DNA of 64,000 nt from Limnomonas spitsbergensis (GCA_037349105.1 JAYJMM010000120.1:3531001-3595000), one strand, 5' to 3'. Shown: positions 11,531 through 25,500, counted from the first letter of the stretch. Made by a program: numbers and translations. Notes: generated by a model not told the origin, from the sequence alone.

Positions 11531-13531
11531 AAACAGGCGGAAGCCAGCCTGAATACAAATTCAAAACCGTTCCTTTCCCGTTTCACAAACAATCATAGGG
11601 AAAAGGTCATGCAAAGTTTATCATGCTTGCATCAGGAAAGTAGGGGGCACCCATGTCTTTGGGAAACTATAACTCAAATAATAACCCAACCGGTAATTAA
11701 CAAAGCTGTAATAGATCGGAGCTGATCGGGCTCGGATCCCACGACAGAATTGCCAACTTTAACCAGTCTACAAATAATAAGCCAACGGTCTGAAGGAGGA
11801 AAGGGGCACATGCAATCCCCAAACGCTTCGATCCCATCCATTGTAGGAGCAGTCTGTGACTCTGTTAGTCGTTGATGACGTAACGCTTCTGGGCCCTGCT
11901 CAAAAACAAAGCTCGGCCACTTCGACACACACAAAACCCGTAAGTCGTTGTAACAACCAATTGGCGCCAGCCTAGCATCCAGCAAAAAACGTTAGTTGCC
12001 CTAGGGCCTAGCAGTACGGACAGGGAGGACATAAGAAAACAAAGGAGGCGGTACTATGGTAGCACAATCCGGCTAAACCTGTGCCATATCGAGCCGTACC
12101 GTGCCGTATCGTGGCATTTAGGTAGTACAATCCGGCTGAACCTGTGCCGTATCGAGCCGTATCATGCCGTATCGTGCTACCAAGGGTGGTACAACCCGAG
12201 CTCTCTATGGACGAGCATTACTCAGCAGCGCCTCATCTAGGCGGTGAAGACCAATGAACCGCTTGGTCAGCAGGGCCAAACTGGGGCCCGACGTGAAAAG
12301 GATCTTGTTTGCCACACCCTGACTGGCCTACAGACACAGGCCCAAGCAGCATGGCTAGCTAGCCGCGCATGTAGCCTCCGGCCAGAGGCCCAGAGGTACC
12401 TGAGGTAAAGCTTCAGTGCAGCCGAGGCACGAAAAAGCGAACGCTGTCCGGCGCCATGCCACCATGTCCTTCATGTCTCTACAGACGATTCAAGCCGCCG
12501 TTTGTCGACCCCCTGGTCATTTAATAGGTTATATTTCGGGATTGATCTCACGTCTGGAAAACCAGATTTAACCAGAGCAAGCAGACTGTGCAGCTCTTGT
12601 CTATTTTTGTCTTGATGGTTCCATTGGGGAAATGGCAGAGGCTGCTCTCGCGACCAGTCCGTTACCTCCTCAATGTCCCCCCTGGCAGTCCCTGCAGGCA
12701 GTCAAAAACTTCATAAAACTTGACACAACTTCATGCTGCGCTCACGGCTGGCTGTTTAGGTCGTCCGCTTGGGGGGATGGCGGAGGCCACACTCGCGTCG
12801 GGTCCGTCACCATCTCCTCCCATGAGGGCTGGGTTATTAATGGTACGTCTTGAGCGGGTTCACTAGGAAGGTCTGCAGCATCAGGGCAAGGGGCATGCCA
12901 TTTAGTTTGAAGCGAAAGCTGGGGAAGCAGACGCAAGGTCGCAGCTTGGACTAGTGCAGCTACATCAGGGCTCGGCTGCGTAACTGCTTCTCTTGACTTG
13001 GGCAGGTTCCTTTGTGGGGGGGGTAGTTCTACATTATGAACAGAAGGTGAACTCCACTCAGTTATTATTCGTCAGCCTAGCATGGGGAAAGTAGGCCCCA
13101 GATCGCAGCTCGGCATAGCACAGCTGCATCAGGACTCGGCTGTCCTCAATACTTTGTCATGGAGGTTTTCACCGGGGGAGGATCAGCATCATTAAGGTAG
13201 GGGTGAAGGGTTGAGGCCTCAGGGTCATCACGAACATCGGCTATCCCCACAGCTCTGCCAGGCGAGCGTTCACTGGGAGGATATGCAATATCAAAGTATC
13301 AAAGTATCAACGCAAGCAGACCATCGCATACATCGGGGCAGCTGTGCACACACATACACTGTTTTGGTTCCTCGTTCTTTCCCGTTCACTCTGCCTGGCC
13401 CTTATGAAATAGGCTATGGGTGGCTGCGTCAAATTTGAAACAACAACACAAAGTCTGGGCCAGGGGGCGACCCAGGGCCAGGAATAAAGAAATCTACCGT
13501 GACCCCCCCCCCACACACAGGGACACAAAAG
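11531..13531. other. Downstream flank of the SMP-C2 gene; no separate gene recognised
   Basis: Holds an R2 fragment (about 11880-11930, reversed) and a 63-bp duplication (12058-12185). The part next to 13532 should contain the 3' UTR of the minus-strand SMP-C2 gene. I found no clear TGTAA-type polyadenylation signal close to its stop codon. Confidence 0.45.
12058..12185 (+). repeat. 63-bp tandem duplication
   Basis: Two copies of a unit with the blocks acaatccggct, aacctgtgcc and tatcgagccgta. Each unit has internal sub-repeats of the form gccgtatcg. Confidence 0.75.
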
Positions 13532-16503
13532 CTAATGATGAGTCCAGGCCTCAAATCCTCCTGCTGCCATTGCTCCCTCTTCCTCACCGCTGCCTCTGCC
13601 CACCAGCGGCACGTCCGCATCGCAGCCGGAGCCGCTGCCCTCAATCGTGCTCTGCAATTGGACGTCAAACACGCTCTGCAGCGAAGCGCCCTCTTCCCCC
13701 GTGCTCAGCCAATCCGCGGCCACAGGGCCTTTCAAGGACACCCGGCCCGCAGGGGCTGCACCGCCGCCAATCCCGTTGCTGCCGCCAGCAGCAGAGGCCA
13801 TCTTGGCTTCGCTGCCGCTGCTGATCCTGCTACCTGCCTCGCCAGCACCACTGCTGCCACTGCCGCTACTGCTGCCCATGACGCCGACACGGCCCTCTTC
13901 AACACCCTGGCCCCCGCTGCTGCTGCTGCTGCTGTCTGTGCTGGCGGCAGGAACTCCCTCGACCCTATCATAACTGCCGCGGTAGCCAGCAGGCTCGCTG
14001 CCACCACTGCTCCCCCCATCAGTGGCAGCACTGCTGACACCAGGAGCGAGGCCGGCCGTCACGGCAGCAGCAGCAACAGCACCGCCTTGGGCGGTCCTCT
14101 TGCTGCTGCCGCCGCCGCCGACACTGCCGCCGACACTGCCACTGCCAGCCTTACCAGAGCCACCTTCAGCAAGGCCGCTGTGGTGAGACTCACTGCCCCC
14201 GTTGCTACCCCGGCCAGAGCTCCCACCAGGGCTGGTCCTTGCCTTCCCGTCGCCTTCCTTCTTGTCCGCGTGCAGAGAGGCTTTGTTCAGCGACCGAGGC
14301 TTCGCACCCACCCCAGGCCCTGCAGCCAGATCAGGCTGGCCAGCAGGCGCCCCTGCACTTCCCGCTGAATCCGCCTGGGCACTTCCGCCACTCTCACCTG
14401 CCACGGCCGGTTGAGCAGCGCTGCCGCCATCCGCCGGAGCATCGCCGCCACTCTCACCTGCCACGGCCGGTTGAGCAGCACTACCACCATCCGTTGCACT
14501 CCCGGCCGGACCAACAGGCTTCCGCTTGCCCGGCTGTTGGAAAGCCAAGAAGGAGCCTAAGTCGAACCCAAACCCAAATAGCTTGCCTAGCTTGGAAACA
14601 ATCCCAGGGTTGGAATCACCATCTCCACCCCCACCATCTCCTCCACCACTACTACCATCACCACTACTACTGCTGCTGCTGCTGCTGCTGCTTCCAGGCC
14701 TCAGCGGAGCCAGCCGTCCATCTGCCGTTTTATTTCCTTCGGCAGGACCCAACTTCCCAATCGCTGTACTTCCCTCCCCAGCTCCCTTCGGCAGTCTCCC
14801 AGCTGCAGATGGCTCCTTTGCTGCCACCTCTCCCTTCTCCTCCTTCTCCTTCTCCTCCTTCCCCCGAACCTTCTCGCCCCCTGCTACTGCTGCCTTGCGC
14901 CCCCCCCGCGGCGCGCCTGCAGGGGGTGGTTGCTCCCTCTGGTCCTGCTTGCCAGACAGGCCGGTGCGCTCCGCCACACTTGACCACCAGTCCTTGATCT
15001 TGGGAGCCCAGTCCTGGCTCAGGCGCTCTCGCAGCTCCACGCTGTTCCGCACCTGGCAGGGTTCAGGGTTCAGAATTCAGGGTTCAGGGTTCAGGGTTCA
15101 GGGTTTAACCCAAAGCATGCAGCCCAAAGCTGCACCGCAACTGTCACAGGCCGGAGCCTCGGGGCAGGCGACAGAGTTCCTGGTGCCAAGCCCGAGGCCA
15201 CTTACTGGGTTTTGCCATTTTGATCTTGACCAGAGGGGTAGATTGGGACTTGAGAATCCAAAAAATGACTGATTCCATCAAGACACCTCCGGCCTGGCCT
15301 GCTCAGTTGTGCGCCGCACCACAGGACCAGTCTCCTTGAACCTAAACCCCAGGGTGTGTGTCACCCACACAACCTGAACCCCAGGGTGTGTGTCACCCAC
15401 ACAACCTAAACCCCAGGGTGTGTGTCAACCACACAACCTAAACCCCAGGGTGTGTGTCACCCACACAACCTAAACCCCAGGGTGTGTGTCACCCACACAA
15501 CCTAAACCCCAGGGTGTGTGTCACCCACACAACCTAAACCCCAGGGTGTGTGTCACCCACACAACCTGAACCCCAGGGTGTGTGTCACCCACACAACCTA
15601 AACCCCAGGGTGTGTGTCACCCACACAACCTGAACCCCAGGGTGTGTGTCAACCACACAACCTAAACCCCAGGGTGTGTGTCACCCACACAACCTGAACC
15701 CCAGGGTGTGTGTCAACCACACAACCTAAACCCCAGGGTGTGTGTCACCCACACAACCTAAACCCCAGGGTGTGTGTTACCCACACAACCTAAACCCCAG
15801 GGTGTGTGTCACCCACACAACCTAAACCCCAGGGTGTGTGTTACCCACACAACCTGAACCCCAGGGTGTGTGTCACCCACACAACCTAAACCCCAGGGTG
15901 TGTGTCACCCAGACAACCTAAACCCCAGGGTGTGTGTCACCCACACAACCTAAACCCCAGGGTGTGTGTCACCCAGACAACCTAAACCCCAGGGTGTGTG
16001 TCACCCACACAACCTAAACCCCAGGGTGTGTGTCACCCATACAACCTAAACCCCAGGGTGTGTGTCACCCACACAACCTAAACCCCAGGGTGTGTGTCAC
16101 CCACACAACCTAAACCCCAGGGTGTGTGTCACCCACACAACCTAAACCCCAGTCCAGGCGTCATATCGCACTGCATCAAGATCGTACCATTCCGCAAAAC
16201 ACATGGTACTGCACCGTACCGCACCTGCTCCGTGAAGCTGCTCATCAGCACTTTCTGGAAGTGTGGAGCTGCGGCCCCAGCCAGCTCCGCCCAGCTGGCC
16301 GCCTCCCTGTCATCCCGCAGTCTGGCCAGGTCGCCGGCGGCCATCGCCTCGGCAGCAGTCCCCGCCATCAGCGGTGAGGGCATGCCCGCGAGGACGGCCT
16401 GCCTGTCCGCATGACCGAGCAGCCTGTCTGACACCATGTCTAGTGGCAGGGGCAGTAAGCCTCCGGCCGCCAGGGGCGAGGCGTCCAGGTGCGACACCCT
16501 CAC
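13532..16503 (-). CDS. SMP-C2 protein exons 21-22: low-complexity C-terminal tail
   Basis: Exon 21 (16503-16225, 93 codons) is helical and Ala-rich with no known domain. Exon 22 (15052-13532) is a 506-codon terminal exon. It starts with a charged segment containing DWAPKIKDWWSSVAERTG, turns Lys/Glu-rich, then becomes a long Gly/Ser/Ala-rich tail ending in EAWTHH and a stop. Tails of this composition are common in green-algal proteins and suggest disorder. The antisense strand of exon 22 also shows open frames, which are shadows. Confidence 0.75.
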
Positions 16504-19500
16504 CTAGCGACAGGGATTAGAAGGGGGGCAAGGGCTCAGGATTGAGGGTTAGGGTCAGGGGCAGTAAGGCTCCAGCCGCCAGGGGCAAGGCGTCGAGGTG
16601 CGACACCCTCACCTAGCGTCAGGGATTAAAAGTGGGGCATGGGTTCAGGGTTTAGGGTTCAGCAGTTAAAGGATCCGGGTAGAGGACATGGGTTTAGGGT
16701 GAAAGCGGGAGCGAGCCCTCTGTGATATGCCACCGTGAAATGCAGTATCTGTTCTTGGGGTGCCAGTGCCCAGTCGCCACGAACCCTCCCCAAGATGAGC
16801 ACCAACTAGACACACTCATCATATGATCTCACCAGCAGCTCTGTTCCCATGCCCTTGCGCAGAGGCAGCCACTGCTCCCAGACCATGCCGGGTTCTGGCA
16901 CAATGGCATCGACGTCTAGAAGGGCATACCTAAAGCGGGTGAAGGCGCGCAAATTTCGGGATGAGAAAAAAAAGAAAAGGATTGAGATTTAGGGATAAAA
17001 CTTGAGGAAGGTCAGGGTGAGGGGTACAGGGTTCGCGGCTGGCAGCCTACTCCTAGCTCTATGGCCCAATGGTTGGATCCCTGAAACCAAGGGCATGATA
17101 CTGTAGACGTCCTTTGCCTCTACTTTGGGGGTTAGGATTTAGGGTTGAACAAATTGGGATCAAATTTCGGAATAAGATTCAAATAATATGATTCATTCAG
17201 GGATTGAGATTTAAGGATCAATTTAGGGAGACAAACTTTTAGTTCAAGATACAGAGTCCCTGACCCACCCCAGGCCGTTGCCGGGCGGGAGCGGGTCGAC
17301 ATCCTTCATGTCAATTCGCAGCAGCAGGTGAGGCGGACGCAGGCGGGACGGGGGCGGCGCCGCCGCCGCCGCCGCTGCTGCGGGCTGCGAGGGCACTTGA
17401 GGGGCAGCCGGAGCCTGCTGCTCCTGACGCGAGAAGCTCCTGATAGAAGCAGAAGAGGCAGAGGCGGAGGAGAGAGGGGGTGAGGCCTTGCTGGCGCCAC
17501 CCACTGCGCCGTTGCCTGCCTGCTGGATATGTTGCTGCTGCTGCAGCCCACCGAGCATGAGTGGGGCAGAGGCAGGACCCGCTGTGCTAACATCTCCTCC
17601 GCCGTTGCCGCTGCTGGCGACGCTGGCGGTGATGTTGGAGCTGTTGCCCGTGCCCGACTCTGCCTGAGCTGCTTCGTATCTGCTACCAGGCCCCAGGCCG
17701 CTGGCGCCGCTAGTGCCGTTGGCGCTGCTGCTGTTGCTGCTGTTGTTGCTGCTGTTGCTGCTTCTATCTTCTTGGCGTTGCAGGTCCAGCGGGAAAAGCG
17801 TTGTGAAGTTCCAGGAAGGCTCCTGGCTTTGCCTCACGACGGGCGTGACCTGCAGGGCAGAAATCAGGCAAGGAGGGACATGTTCGCTCGTAAATAAATG
17901 AACAATACGCCCCGAGGCGTGGCACCCTGAAGTATAATGATGAGTGGCAGCAGGAACCTGGCAAAGCAGAATGCGCCCGCTGCCTAAACGCAAAAAATAG
18001 CTAGCATGGCACGCTAAGTGTGAATTACCTGTAAGTGTATCGTACATTTGCAAGGCATGCCCATGAGTATGAATGAACTGTTTCGTTAAGTGCTGCCCTC
18101 GGGTGGGAATGAATTATTTATTCGAATGCTGCCCCACACGACCTTAATAACAGGGGAGTGTGAATCACATTCAGAATTCATGAAGCAGGCAATGCCACAC
18201 GTTTGATTCCGACACCATCTGGCACCGTGACGATGAAATGTATGATGCGCCATACCGAAACATGATCAAAATGTGGCATGCAAAGAGGGATTCTTACATT
18301 TGCTATACCGTACAGTAGTGATACAAATAGTGCAGAATATGAGCATAGTACCGCTATTTGATAAGCAAGGATTATGCGATGCAGGTCTCATGATACAATG
18401 CAGGTATATGATAAGCAAGGATTATGCGATGCAGGTCTCATGATACAATGCAGGTATATGATAAGCAAGGATTATGCGATGCAGGTCTCATGATACAATG
18501 CAGGTATATGATAAGCAAGGATTATGCGATGCAGGTCACATGATACAATGCAGGTATATGATAAGCATGGATTATGCGATGCAGGTCTCATGATACAATG
18601 CAGGTATATGATAAGCAAGGATTATGCGATGCAGGTCTCATGATACATTGCAGGTATATGATAAGCAAGGATTATGCGATGCAGGTCTCATGATACAATG
18701 CAGGTATATGATAAGCAAGGATTATGCGATGCAGGTCTCATGATACAATGCAGGTATATGATAAGCAAGGATTATGCGATGCAGGTCTCATGATACATTG
18801 CAGGTATATGATAAGCAAGGATTATGCGATGCAGGTCTCATGATACATTGCAGGTATATGATAAGCAAGGATTATGCGATGCAAGTCTCATGATACATTG
18901 CAGGTATATGATAAGCAAGGATTATGCGATGCAGGTCTCATGATACATTGCAGGTATATGATAAGCAAGGATTATGCGATGCAGGTCTCATGATACAATG
19001 CAGGTATATGATAAGCAAGGATTATGCGATGCAGGTCTCATGATACAATGCAGGTATATGATAAGCAAGGATTATGCGATGCAGGTCTCATGATACTATG
19101 CAGGTATATGATAAGCAAGGATTATGCGATGCAGGACTCGTCCCCCCCCCCCCCCCCCCCCCGTTGCCATCAGCTGTCATGCACAGCACAAGACCAGCCT
19201 TTGTTCCAACTTCGAACGAATCTCTCACCTGCCGGGACCCGGCGAAGCTGATACTGCAGTACGCGTCCCGCTTGCCACGGGCGAGCGAGGCGGAGCGCGG
19301 GGGCAGGTTACGGGCTGACAGTAGGACCACCTACACACAGAAGGGCAGGGCAAATGAGATATTTTCGTATTCTGACTCCTTCTGAGGGGGGGAGGGAGCG
19401 AGGCGGAGCGCGGAGGCAGGTTACGGGCTGACAGTAGGACCACCTACACACAGAAGGGCCGGGCAAATGAGATATTTTCGTATTCTGACTCCTTCTGAGG

Positions 19501-22500
19501 GGGGGAGGGAGCGAGGCGGAGCGCGGAGGCAGGTTACGGGCTGACAGTAGGACCACCTACACACAGAAGGGCCGGGCAAATGAGATACTTTCGTATTCTG
19601 ACTCCTTCTGAGGGGGGGAGGGAGCGAGGCGGAGCGCGGAGGCAGGTTACGGGCTGACAGTAGGACCACCTACACAAAGAAGGGCGGGGCAAATGAGATA
19701 CTTTCGTATTCTGACTCCTTCTGAGGGAGGGAGGGAGCGAGGCGGAGCGCGGAGGCCGGTTACGGGCTGACAGTAGGACCACCTACACACAGAGGGGCAT
19801 GGCAAATGAGATATTTTCGTATTCTGACTCCTGCTGAGGGGGGGAGGGAGCGAGGCGGAGCGCGGAGGTAGGTTACCGGCCGACAGTATGACCACCTACA
19901 CACAGGTGTGGATCAGACCGGTTACTTTGTTACTCCGACTCATGCTAGAGGAGAGGGAGCGAGGCGGAGTGCAAGAGCAGGTCACGGGCCAAAAGCAGGA
20001 TCAAGGGGCATGATGAACCGGTTATGAAGTAATCATGGTCCCTGCCGGGAGGAGGGAGCAACGCGGGGCATGTCCTACGTCAACGCAAATGGAGACACTG
20101 TCTGCTGAACCGCGGGGCCCTCCTCCTCCATACACCCCACCCCTCACCTGCAACGTCACCGTTGATGAACGCCCCAACGTCTACAAAAACAGAGACACCA
20201 TGTTCCCTTCTCCCCCACCTCTCACCTGTAACTTTGCTGTTGAGGCACGCCCCAACGTCTGCGCAAAAAGGAACACCATTTGCTGTACCGCGGGGCTCGC
20301 CTCCTCCACACACCCCACCCCTCACCTGCAACGTCGCTGTTGAGGCACGTCCTAACGTCTGCGCAAAAAGGAACACCATTTGCTGAACCGCGGGGCTGCC
20401 CCCCTCCACACACCCCACCCCTCACCTGCAACGTCGCCGTGGAGGCACGCCCCAACGTCTGCGCAAAAAGGGACACCATCTGCTGAACCGCGGGGCTTTC
20501 GGGTGTTCCGGGCATCGCGGCCAGCCGCACGCGGACCTCCCCAGTATCCTCGCCAATGAGCTGCAGCCATCGATCCTGCGCACACGTAACATTTAAAAAA
20601 AAATGAAACTCACGCCCTAGTGCAGGGGAACGAATGAAGTCTCTCGCTGTGCTGCCGGGTGGGGCAGGCCACCAGGCTATCGATCCTGCGCACAAGGAAC
20701 GTTTTTTTAATATGAACATCGCCCCCTAGTGCAGGGGAACGAATGAAGTCTCTCGCTGTGCTGCCGGGTGGGGCAGGCTACCAGGCCATCGGTTTTACGC
20801 ACACACAAAAATAACAACGTGCCGAAGAGGGTATGGATGAAGTGAGGAGACGACCCGGCGGGCGACCAGGCCGGGAAGGCTGCCGAGCCACCATCGATCG
20901 TGCACACACTCATAGAATGGCTGCCATGGGGATTTTTGTGTTATATCCCTAGGGTGTAACCCTCACCCCGACCGGTAATTACCATAAATTATGAGAGGGC
21001 AAAGCAAATCTATAGCAACAGGACTGATAGCTGCCACAGTGCGCTACTTGTACTGAAGCTGCTGCCGCCTCACAGCTTCCTGCCAGCCAGTCCGTCCCGC
21101 CACGCAGGCTTGCGGCATGTACTGCAACCTTCGATTTCCCATCAGGGGTCTTGCGCTCCATGATTCATGTCATGAGAGACGCGCATAATAGCGCGCATCC
21201 TGAATTAGAGGAGAAAGCGCGGTAAATACACATACTTTTCCGCACTAAATACGATTTCCCCGACTACCGGTATCCACGGTTGCTTCGGCCTTCATTGTTT
21301 TTTAAGCCACTTCATCCACGTTGTTGCGATTTGAAAAACCCGCGTGGATAACCAATTATCACTGATAGAACTGTATCTGTAAAAAAACAGTACCTATTAA
21401 GCTCCAGCACCAGCATGTACTACGCATTAGATACTAGCATGAAGTAAAATAAATGCCATAATTTTGAAAAGCCAGCTAATCACACTCACCTGTATTGAGT
21501 TCTCCAGCGCCATTTCCACGTCCAGGCTCACAGCCCCCAGGGACTCATCACGGGACACACCGCTGTCAAACATCTCCAACCGAATCCTGTGTGCAAGCGT
21601 GTGAGTAAGGGTGCGACGTTTTCGGTTAGGAGCTGGGGGGGGGTAAAAATCCAGCACGTTTTTCTCTGGAATGATTGTTCATGGATTTCAAGTTTTCAGG
21701 ATCTCGGCTGGATTCTGCAAGACTGCACAGCAGACGTTTACTTCGAAGATTATAATATATTCTTCAGTCACAACCCAGCTGCGTCATGGCTGGCAGCCGA
21801 GGGGGCCTGGTGCATGAAGCCCCTCCGCTTGAACGATGTACTGGAATGAGCATACCCCGACGTGCAGCTGAAGCACGCTAAAACGCGCAGGTTTTCCTGT
21901 CCTCATCGTTTGTTAAATTAAGTATGCAATGGCACTGCTGCTAAGAGAGGCAAGCAGGTGGTACACAAAATAATAGTGCACAAAATAATGGGAACGGCGC
22001 GGACGCGGCCTAGGCCCATGCCGCGCTGTTTCCTAAACCCTCACGCCCCTGCGGGACGTAGTTTTCTTTATTTCTTTCTGACACAAAATAAAATATGCCC
22101 AAGGGGCGCGGCTGGTAAGCGAGGCTAGCAGGGGATCCATCAAAAAGTGAAACACGGAAAGTAAAATGAGTAAATGAGTAAAATGAGTAAAATGAGTAAA
22201 ATGAGTAAAATAAGTAAAATGACCAAGTACGTCCCATCGAGACTGTTTCCCCAGTCCTCACCTCTTGTTGAGCAGGTCAGGGTTCTCTGGCAGTATGAAC
22301 GTCCGGTTCCAGACAGGTGTGATTGTGTTGTACACCGTACTAGTGCGGTACGTCCGTCCGTCGTACTGCATCTTAACGTAGGGGTCACTGGTGCCGGCCC
22401 AGTCCTTGGGGCTGAGGGAGCGGGCTGCAGGGAAGGTGATCAGGGAGAGGCAGGATTAAGTACTTAGGCTGAGGGAGCGGGCTGCAGGGAGGGGGAATAG

Positions 22501-25500
22501 GCTGCAGGGATGGTGGACAGGGCGAAGGGAGGAGGAAGCGGGCCGCGGGGGGTGGGGACTCTGGGCTGGGAGAGGCAGGATTTATCATCGGGGCTGAGGG
22601 AGCGGGCTGTGGGTGTTGGGCAAGGAGAGGATTCAGTAGGCTGGCAAATGGGAGCGGGCTGCAGGAAAGGTGGTCAGGGAAAAGCCGAATTTCATAAGCT
22701 GGCATATCGGATGTCACGGAACGTACAGTACTGAAGTACTGCTGGCCTCGTAGGTTGTGCAGCACCTGCAGCCAGCTTCTGCGCCAGTGCCCAAATGTAA
22801 AAAAACATCAAAAACACTGTTGTGATCTGTAATTATGATGAGCAAGTACACTGTGGGTTTCAACTGCCAATCCTTGGGTATAAATGAATTCATTCTCTTA
22901 TGGTTGTTGGCCTAGGGGCTAAAATAAAAAAGAATCTCGATTTAGGACTGGTGACTGGCATCATTGATCTATGTTTAGTAATTGAATGTATATCCGCCCT
23001 TAAACAGCAGAAATATGAGGGAAGGTTAAGCCAATCAACAGTTGCAAGCAGGCAGTTTGCTGTTGAGAACGGTAGGCACTCAGCTCAACTGTGCTACTCT
23101 TGCAGGTGGTGTATCGTGCACTGAAGTAAACACTGCGCAGCACCTGGCGGAGATTATCCCATCGACCTAAAAGCAATGGATACACCCGCAAGGAGGGGAG
23201 GCTGGTGTGCCTGTGACCCTTCTGCTCTCCTTTTCCATGTGCATGCGTGCATGGCGGCAGAGACGCACAGTGGCAGCGCTGCATGGCAGAGATGGTCATA
23301 TACCAGGATGCATGAGGGTTCCAGATGTACGTAGGCAGAATCCGTTGAGAACTCGGGCAGGCAGTCTCAGCACAAATGTGCCGCGCCGTCAGTCAATATG
23401 GTTATGCCAGGGCGAAAGCCGGTCTCAAAATGTGGGTTCAAGGTTCCTCCTCGATCAAACAGGTCAGGTAGGTGGCTGCATGCCTCACCCCTCAAGGTTT
23501 TGAAGGACCAGGGCCTCAGATACAGCTAGCTCAGGGTTGAGCTTAGCTGAAGTACCAGGCCCTCGGATACAGCTATAATTCTTGGCCTTGAATACAGGGC
23601 TAAAAGGTTACTGTCTGCCTCAACCTCGAGACTCTGAGGGGCCAGGGTCCTGGGACTCCACTCGTTTGGGAATAACGACGTTGGGGTTTAGGGGGTTATG
23701 GTTTAGGCTTCTGGGTTAAGGCTTTGCCCTCCCCTGTCTCCAGGGTATGCTGTACTTGGGTTTATAGTTAAGGGTTTAATGGTGAAGGGTTTAGAGTTTA
23801 GGGCTAAGGTTCTCCAGGGTCTGCCGTACCAGAGTTCTCAGGTCCGGCTAATTTCAGGATGAGGGTTTAAAATCGGCCTCACCTTCGAGGATCTGCAGTA
23901 CAATGGTCCTCGGCCCAGGAGTGTGGTGCCTGCCTAGAGCGCCCCATGTGCCTTCCTGCATACAAATATGATTGCTTTAGGGTTAAGGATAAAGGGTGTA
24001 CAGCACAATGGTCCTTGTCCCCGGAGTGTGGTGCCTTCCTAGAGCGCCCCATGTGCCGTCCTCCATAAAAAAAGACAAACTAGGACGCAGAACAAAATCA
24101 TCATGGTTGAAAAGACAGCACGCAGTTACAAAGCGGTGCGTTGAGAGCCACCAAAAACACCAACTCACCATCACCGGGCAGGGCAATTGGAAGGGTAAAA
24201 CAATAACAGAAGAGCATGAAACAAAGGGTTCTAGGTTACCGGTGAGCCCAAACCCTAAACCCTAATTTTACCACCACCGGGCAGCGTAGATGCCAGGGTA
24301 TATAAAGAGCAGCAGAACATAAAATACCACACACACACTCCTCTTTTGTTTTGTCCTCTATCAGTTTAGGGAGCGTCAGCTACAATTCAGCTACTTCACG
24401 GCCTATGCCTGCGGGCCCCTGGAGCAGCAGACCTTGCTGCATGGGCCACTGGCCAACGGCTGGTCAAGGTTTGGTCCTCATCATCGGCTAGCCAAGGTAT
24501 GGCCCCTATCTGCAGCTGCTCACAAGAATAAACACAGTTACAAACAAGTTACCAGAAGTCCCCTGCAGTGGAGGCCTTCACTCGCCTGCTGGCGGTACAC
24601 CCAGGGGTCCGTCGAGAGCTGAAGGGTGATGGAGGCACGGGGGCAGGAAGGGCACCCCTCCAGCGGAAGCTTAATCTGCAGTCATTCAACAGAGGGGCAG
24701 CACTCAGTCGCTAAGACACAGCCTAGGTTTAGGGTGAAGGTTGTAGGGTTTGGTTACCAAGTCATGGGCTAGTTGAGGGCTAATGGATCGTGGTTTGGGG
24801 TTCAGGGTTCAGGTAAACCCTTGAACCTTAACCCTAAGATTAAGGGTGAAGGTTAACCCTGCAACTAAGTGCCAAAACAAAAGAAACACCGAACCCAGCG
24901 AATCTGAACCGGTGAATAAAGAAAAATAAAGAGAGCAAAATATTCCAACCTGCTGCCAGCATCACTCACCCTCCAAGGGCCGAGCGCCGGCTGCCACCTC
25001 AGCGCCATCGGGGCGCCTGCCCGGCCTAGAGCCCAGAACAAGGTGCAGCCGTCCTTGGTGGCCGCCACGTGCAGCAGCGCAAACGCCAGCACCTGCCCCC
25101 CTCTGGAGGTATCCTGGACCTGGGGGCGGATGAGGAAAGTGTATCCAGGTATGAAAAGTATGCAAGCAGGGGATGCGAGTATGAAAGCATCGCTTGTGCC
25201 CGCAACGTGCAGCAGCGCAAACGCCAGCGCCTGCCCCCCTCTGGAGGTATCCTGGACCTGGGCGGGATGATGTGAATGCATTAATAAATGAAAGGCATGC
25301 AACTGAGGCATTCTATGTGGCCGCCACGTGCAGCAGCGCAAACGCCAGCACCTGCCCCCCTCGGGAGGTATCCTGGACCTGGGGGCGGATGAGGAAAGTA
25401 TGTCCAGATACCGGTATGAAAAGCATGCAACCAGGGTATATAATAATGAAGGCATCGCTTTTGGCCGCAACGTGCAGCAGAGCGGATGCCAGCACTTGCC

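Noticed and set aside
13499..14997. Plus-strand open frames of 250-290 codons opposite the last SMP-C2 exon
   Set aside because: Low-complexity shadows of exon 22, which has a phase-compatible acceptor and a clear stop.
15341..19136. Regular 32-bp and 50-bp repeats as CRISPR arrays
   Set aside because: Units are directly contiguous with no variable spacers, lie in introns of a eukaryotic gene and have no cas genes nearby.
22720..23150. Short frames starting VLHNLRGQQYFST and VLRSVYFSARYTT as exons of the SMP-C2 gene
   Set aside because: They do not fit the phase between exon 13 and exon 15, whereas 23955-23883 does and supplies the missing first C2 strand. They look like diverged repeat copies.
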